From JAIROC01 sp031553535 (GTDB lineage: Bacteria; Bacteroidota; Bacteroidia; Bacteroidales; WCHB1-69), in assembly GCA_031553535.1 (NCBI GenBank), contig JAVBLM010000019.1, positions 273,627 to 337,626 on the forward strand: 64,000 nt of DNA, written 5' to 3'. Shown here piece after piece: positions 63,501-64,000 of the stretch (positions are counted from its first letter, which is position 1; each line of letters opens with the position of its first letter). Both the position numbers and the translations under genes were made by a program. The notes below the pieces were generated by a model that was not told the DNA's origin, made no database searches, and saw only the letters and a program-made list of their open reading frames with translations.

Positions 63501-63661
63501 ATAGTGCAAATGGTCAGTTATTGTACAATAAAACAGTAGAATCGGAAGGAGGATCAAATACAATAGAGATCAACACCTCTACCCTATCTGCGGGGATATA
63601 CATGTATTCGATGGAATACAAGGGTCAACGGGTCATTAAGCGGATGAGTATTAAACGATAA
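51518..63661 (+). CDS. Giant modular surface protein with T9SS type A sorting domain
   Basis: 4047 residues. Order: signal peptide (1-20); MAM/lectin-like domain (about 24-200); Ig-like domain (about 207-311); a sandwich domain (about 330-490); CARDB-like and Ig-like domains (about 505-710); four tandem modules of about 547 residues (about 718-2910). The C-terminal half then mirrors the N-terminus: CARDB, Ig-like, sandwich (about 3135-3320) and MAM-like (about 3447-3610) domains. More CARDB-like repeats follow, and a T9SS type A sorting domain closes it (about 3963-4047, N-F-P-N-P-A-N-N then Y-K-G-Q-R-V-I-K-R). It should cross the outer membrane by T9SS and stay surface-anchored or be released. 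Adhesion or glycan binding is an inference; no catalytic motif was seen. A promoter, repeat array and terminator frame it as a single-gene unit. Confidence 0.9.
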   Translation: MKKCFVFLAGFILFSQISYAQSTIITSENFDNGATNFSPNPSRAWQINNYYFVSPSNSYRGKVPNIMGDSSILTTVEYNLKNYSHVLLKFNHICKISFHDNVRIEYKTGNQGWNPIPANTYLGKATNYGITGFNSLSYPEWNYLDSSAIPTQSWWKEELFDIGFLVGGFDGVQFRFIIKRGTAQGTNISYGWLLDNFTILAANHEINPPVVEFIDPYPVDTIYTTGPFGIRAKVKSQTATPVENPWLKYTVTYNGIQVKTDSILMNNISGDSIWGADLPHLPAGNQVSYSITGKDLIGNSLTAMSGYIIVANNKNDIIVQGNGTSGQSSPFRYDFAYSRSMVLYNASEIDFDKGGDITNLALRVYSKGSGPFPMKVWLKTIPVSKTQWNAYTDNADWSDLTQDATLVYDGNLYFAAEGWVEIPLSKHFYYSGTENLVVMFEQNCGSSSYMRTPPVFYNIVKLNSVWLKYSNISPNESTTLFTGSYRPDLRIGLNEPTGNNSVKLLSIEVKDTIAITPNVQVPIVATIWNKGLSNLDSVLVSYSINNSIPVQTPWYGSLPWDYKKQDTIGYYSPSQSAYDTLVVWVSFPNGQQDAITYDDTLTKIIYAYTDLNMKFVNYYKDTVNSIGPYSITAQINSITGASTGLVDLYIAVTLDGTTDYDTISMLYNASQNLWEATIQRYPFGSSVQYSITLTDIAGNTVSISENYYIKRTGEETPNSVKLASIETPVEGAVIEGSEIPVHVKIQNKGINNLTSCILNWSINGELQLPADREFIVDLPDDFTDTITIGSYTPVSGKKDTIMVWVSAPNNATDPDESDDTLQVVVLGCVEMPGVLTINGYNSEKISDVLATIRNCGLTGDLTIQLKGRFSENVNLGDLSKHTNGYKLTITSADNHRDSAVIKPGSGIGITLGNSSSIEIKAITIDVSSLTAANTAAIRFNNTCNNILIDSCNLKANATTSTASIHVISKGENTGIVDNIRIINNIISGGCSGIDFYGGTGTDAGNYGTHVVFENNTIGSQRNYGINTYYTDFTSCSYNTIENKTSSVNNSWIGIAMTSCNGSIIGNRVKSTISTTPRGISIERFNYYNTTDIGLIANNEIIMSTGTGVSFGTHTTLSHANILNNSINITGTGSARGLYITNSADNILSIKNNNIVLTGSTAYPIYYSANPTGSYDTDWNNLCAPTNLGYAGGAITDMTAWQGKFLADIHSIRINPVFSNTTTLELSNTIKNMELTCEFIPLVDKDKNRNNRTATTIMGCYEIAVEAGSAMMTEIIGLGDGRLSGQTDDVKVVVCNTGTTPLSSINLEWSISGSPQNAGGTDFPVSLETYEFDTIPIGEIRYTPGDLTIKAWINNLNEGALTDNNEADDTLSVSIFACGGGYGGSLSVPGAEFTELQDALNAIYICGLATDLTLNLKGSYDKFDLSNIADCTNGHILTITSSDNHPNSVVIKALSGAGIVLSNTRNVVLKAITVDVSTVEIPAIQFAGACTNIIIRDCNLLGNTTTNASAGTNAPISKISSTTAPTGIVDSIFIINNVLDGGYRGFYFCGGTNANNLGTNILFDSNTVSNQHSFAIHSYYTDFISCSYNTIQNRTANTNKDWKGIAMSSGNGSSIVGNKINSTVSTTPRGIEIQDFNPASSGLIANNEIKMNTEASFGIYVNTSSCAMILNNSIHITGTGAPRGIHIEDNRSNIITIKNNNIVLASSSANPIYYSTATLTGQYVTDWNNLYAPNNIGFIGSAITSMNVWQSLFPADLHSVRTEPDFVGNTLKLANVNANAGLVCDLIPPVTHDIDGITRANKTTMGCYLMKELQGNAMLTEIVGLRDGYLAGENDSVKVIVYNTGTASISSINLEWSLDGTPQNTGGTDYSVALGQYESDTISIGKIEYASDDFTIKAWINNLNGGALTDDNKTDDTTSISISLCSDGYGGIHTIPGAEFATIENAIDAIRTCGLKENLTLQLKGAYGQIDLSDLNRMNGYILTITSADNHPDSVIIRPVSGSGIIFSNARNIELNAITVNVSSSTTSAIQFTSACTNIVIRDCKLFAHSSSTSTTIYAPIYKANTTGVVDSIFIINNTLNGGYSGFYFYGGSNAVFGTNIVFDSNTVSNQYYHGIYAYNTDFTSCSYNIIENRTASAYASWNGIAMTSCNASVIANRINSATSNTPRVINLKSFNQFYTIDAGFIANNEIIMNTNSTGASYAIYIDTVSHVTVLNNSINNKGTGPCRGIHIQDNKNNILTIKNNNIALLGSNASPIYYSVATPTGQYITDWNNLYAPVNIGYTGTTTAITSMAAWQDKFPADLHSVRINPVFSKTSTLELIDTISNMELICDVIPPVTQDMNKVARMSKTTMGCYEMEDAEGAVMITEIIGLRDGTVPGQNDSVKIIVYNTGTTSLSSINLEWSINGESQNTNGSDFMVSLVKYEFDTIAIGKIQYTPGDFTIKAWINNLNNANLTDNKKTDDTVSTFISICPDGYSGRYTVPGAEFASIGKVLDAIRLCGLANDLVLELKDTLRENVDLRDISNYTNGHKLTITSVDNHPDNAVIRPDAGIGIILGNTNNIELKAITVDLKHLNVANTYAIQFVNACSDIVIDSCNIKVDSTTSTNSIHAIFKAENTGIVDNIHITNNTIDGGYSGFYFYGGTGETAYGTNIVFDNNTVSNQYYLGIYPSYTDFRSCSYNTFLSRSTNIYNYWYAIRMYNGCNGPVVGNRIHQRNNSIKYPIGIYLDQHNSRFTTDKGLVVNNEIILSSNETSTTSGGIRIASSHSDIINNSIYISGTGAIPGVLITNTTGNSIVLKNNNITTISTNANTVPIHFNTTGNLDLYDMDYNNLYAPSNNVVFYGSNMDLAIWKQTMTTDQHSVRVLPIFSDPTTNLELTTYNDSLFCSRLDVDTDIRGEKRSYITTMGAYTQPPLAFDLALSGITPWNAEIIENQMRDITANIANTGAIPIEEATFGWSLNGDIQPSVSWTASPTLGSLETRNITITSFQATNADTFNIVVWTETINGQPDTVHLFDTVSASTVMVPVAEFVSPYITDTIQSLSFDVNVLIRSLSGAPAQAPGITLETRLEGLSLSFYDTIAMVPLQDDIWQANIPRQYYNSKVIYSLTVSDAIGNTSTLIDSVSIINFMKIIESSDTLTIGSGVTSFTSSPQPYHAGVDLGWSRSIYMNWEIDPDKTGKIINSIAYYNTNTATPGSTVEKLSVYFKAVSDSVFTLNDSYEDPIAKGASLVWGKATHNSTFGWNLFVLDSSFYLPANTNLMVYWNNEDGNSGDNNGGNANRPSWMYTPTSAYKSVYAYGSRDIWPSTGSKAVNNERPDIKLGIISPYEAYPGSNLGLLSMLEPVEEACGPDYALVKIVLANLGENDYDFSVNNVRLNLQVTDAVEYSLDTVLRTGLLKTAQYDTIELTTMLPIMYAGTYDIKVWLTSNADNIPYDDTLIATFVSDRIVLPLDETFSNGFPFIEFTSTGTTHNKWEVVSSGTYADTVVKPVFGSGMLAFNGTRGAIGDLSTRRLGLANTIDPILEFWYFHDTVRMIDDDNMDIYITIDGGDNFTFLQSVRKYDDDYGWKLHLIDLSSYINVPDACVSVLFQAMMGSGNVTQYIDRIRITSKQDIAINKIIIPELPVCGLKEHEIKVIVKNMTAQKVNFDENPVEIRLELEGTNIVSTHLYETGSFDGLYQDTITMIYDFDFTKGKHVFVSSLTTSLDHDATNNIYRDSIIIDPNYTVRIHDISSSGSPLLADIEMKQEVTIKNTGNMPLPTIDLILSVDAEDIFPPYHFTTTESTDDVLHPGDSVTITFNRAYTTPWSPEYQVHVLAYLHCDPALVRKEAAIPEYVDINNLVLIRIDKPAPGQIDRVNTGINIEMALENRSDVVSFSNITIHARIEDSKGNITDDISENVSKVIDPLHPESHTFSTSYTVPADSVYYITVFIDKQANDNYQQDDTIRMKRITDYKVGTASIDPSKISMSQNFPNPANNSTIINYSIPEAGEVTFRIHSANGQLLYNKTVESEGGSNTIEINTSTLSAGIYMYSMEYKGQRVIKRMSIKR
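53668..55313 (+). repeat. Giant protein module A (CARDB-like plus beta-helix)
   Basis: The most diverged of the four modules, starting S-V-K-L-A-S-I-E-T-P. It shares the S-x-L-N-W-S-I-N-G and D-N-H-x-D-S-A-V-I segments with the others. The beta-helix part has repeated I-D-S-C-N-L and I-I-N-N rungs. Confidence 0.65.
55314..56956 (+). repeat. Giant protein module B
   Basis: Starts around A-M-M-T-E-I-I-G-L. Measured from the conserved Thr-Glu codons (55331), the next copy begins 1641 bp later. It contains I-I-R-D-C-N-L-L, N-N-V-L-D-G-G-Y and W-N-N-L-Y-A-P landmarks. Confidence 0.75.
56957..58600 (+). repeat. Giant protein module C
   Basis: Thr-Glu codons at 56972; the next copy follows 1644 bp later. 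It shares with B the landmarks N-L-E-W-S, I-K-A-W-I-N-N-L-N, I-V-I-R-D-C and D-L-H-S-V-R. Confidence 0.75.
58601..60245 (+). repeat. Giant protein module D
   Basis: Thr-Glu codons at 58616. It keeps N-L-E-W-S-I-N-G-E and N-N-T-I-D-G-G-Y-S-G. Its second half is more diverged than in B and C, and it ends before the fifth CARDB-like unit at P-P-L-A-F-D. Confidence 0.7.
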
Positions 63662-63685
63662 AATCTTTTTCATAATTCAAATTTT

Positions 63686-63709
63686 AGGCTGCCACCCGGC
63701 AGCCTTTTT
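63686..63709 (+). terminator. Intrinsic terminator of the giant gene
   Basis: AGGCTGCC pairs with GGCAGCCT around a 4-nt ACCC loop and is followed by a T-run. It lies 25 bp after the stop. Confidence 0.88.
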
Positions 63710-63880
63710 GCATTTATTATCAATTTTATTCCAACAGCGTTAAATAGCTTCTTGATGTAAGATTTATTTTTTATTATTATGTTTAAAAAATAATATTCAG
63801 AAACACAATATTTTATTAAGATTCTAACAAAAAAGAGGTAGAAATATAAAGTATTTCTGATTTCATATAAAAATTAGTTG

Positions 63881-63888
63881 TACGTTTG
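63881..63888 (+). promoter_or_regulatory. -7 box TACGTTTG near the window end
   Basis: TACGTTTG followed by C, 29 bp before the open frame at 63910. Confidence 0.5.
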
Positions 63889-63909
63889 CGGAAAGAAACA
63901 GATTATTGT

Positions 63910-64000
63910 ATGAGGGGGACATTGTTCGTATATATCATTTCTTTATGTCTTTTCTGCAGAAGCCGGCATTTTTCCTTTGCTCGATTTCCTGTTTTTTTAA
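63910..64000 (+). CDS. Possible start of a new gene, cut by the window end
   Basis: Thirty codons stay open from the ATG at 63910 (M-R-G-T-L-F-V-Y-I-I-S-L-C-L-F). The hydrophobic run looks like a signal peptide, and a promoter box lies just upstream. The rest is outside the window, so no product can be named. Confidence 0.35.
   Translation, partial: MRGTLFVYIISLCLFCRSRHFSFARFPVFL

Noticed and set aside
51518..63661. Splitting the giant frame into several genes
   Set aside because: The frame is open without a break for 12.1 kb, has one signal peptide at the start, one sorting domain at the end, one terminator, and no internal ribosome sites with promoters.

Overview
The window is chromosomal DNA from a Bacteroidota bacterium, most likely of the order Bacteroidales. 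It is AT-rich. Many promoters carry the Bacteroidota -7 box TAnnTTTG. The last large gene ends in a type IX secretion (T9SS) type A sorting domain, a GldB-like lipoprotein is present, and there is a 58-residue histone H1-like (Hc1) protein of a kind common in Bacteroides relatives. No rRNA, tRNA, CRISPR array, transposase or phage gene was seen. The species cannot be named from the sequence alone.

Layout. 1-0.6 kb: decayed intergenic repeats. 0.6-8.5 kb: an 18-residue-rung beta-solenoid (DUF4097-like) protein, a DUF4919-like secreted protein, a SIMPL-domain protein, tag, an M20 amidohydrolase, elbB and a secreted C1 peptidase. 8.5-11 kb: a grpE-dnaJ-comB operon on the minus strand. 11-22 kb: housekeeping genes (outer-membrane barrel, miaA, rlmN, TPR protein, Hc1, an EFR1-type ferredoxin, rplY, lpxD, a cupin, a class III aminotransferase, ackA). 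22.5 kb: a strict 42-bp tandem array of hairpin units. 23.2-35.5 kb: an accessory-looking block with an AraC regulator, a tripartite RND efflux operon, a small winged-helix protein, a MATE pump and a frameshifted RelA/SpoT-domain gene. It continues with a DUF3795 protein, a barrel protein and a serine hydrolase, and contains two possible gene remnants. 35.5-38 kb: one polypeptide joining CoA-disulfide reductase, rhodanese, TusA and DsrE-like domains. 38.3-45 kb: a gldB-cdaA-ahcY-thioesterase operon, then polA. 45-49 kb: a flippase and a glycosyltransferase on the minus strand, and the fused NAD(P)HX repair enzyme. 49.7-63.7 kb: a membrane-spanning TPR/helix-turn-helix regulator followed by a 4047-residue surface protein.

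The most notable structure is at 49.7-63.7 kb. Between the regulator and the giant gene lie five contiguous 11-bp direct repeats (51396-51450), one per DNA helical turn, ending 27 bp before the -7 box of the giant gene. The giant protein contains four tandem modules of about 547 residues, each an Ig/CARDB-like segment followed by a parallel beta-helix, between lectin/MAM-like ends and a T9SS sorting signal. A regulator, a phased operator and a giant secreted effector is an inference, but a testable one. The second unexplained structure is the 42-bp array at 22.5 kb, whose units keep short-loop hairpins through compensating base changes; a degenerate relative with the same period sits at the very start of the window.
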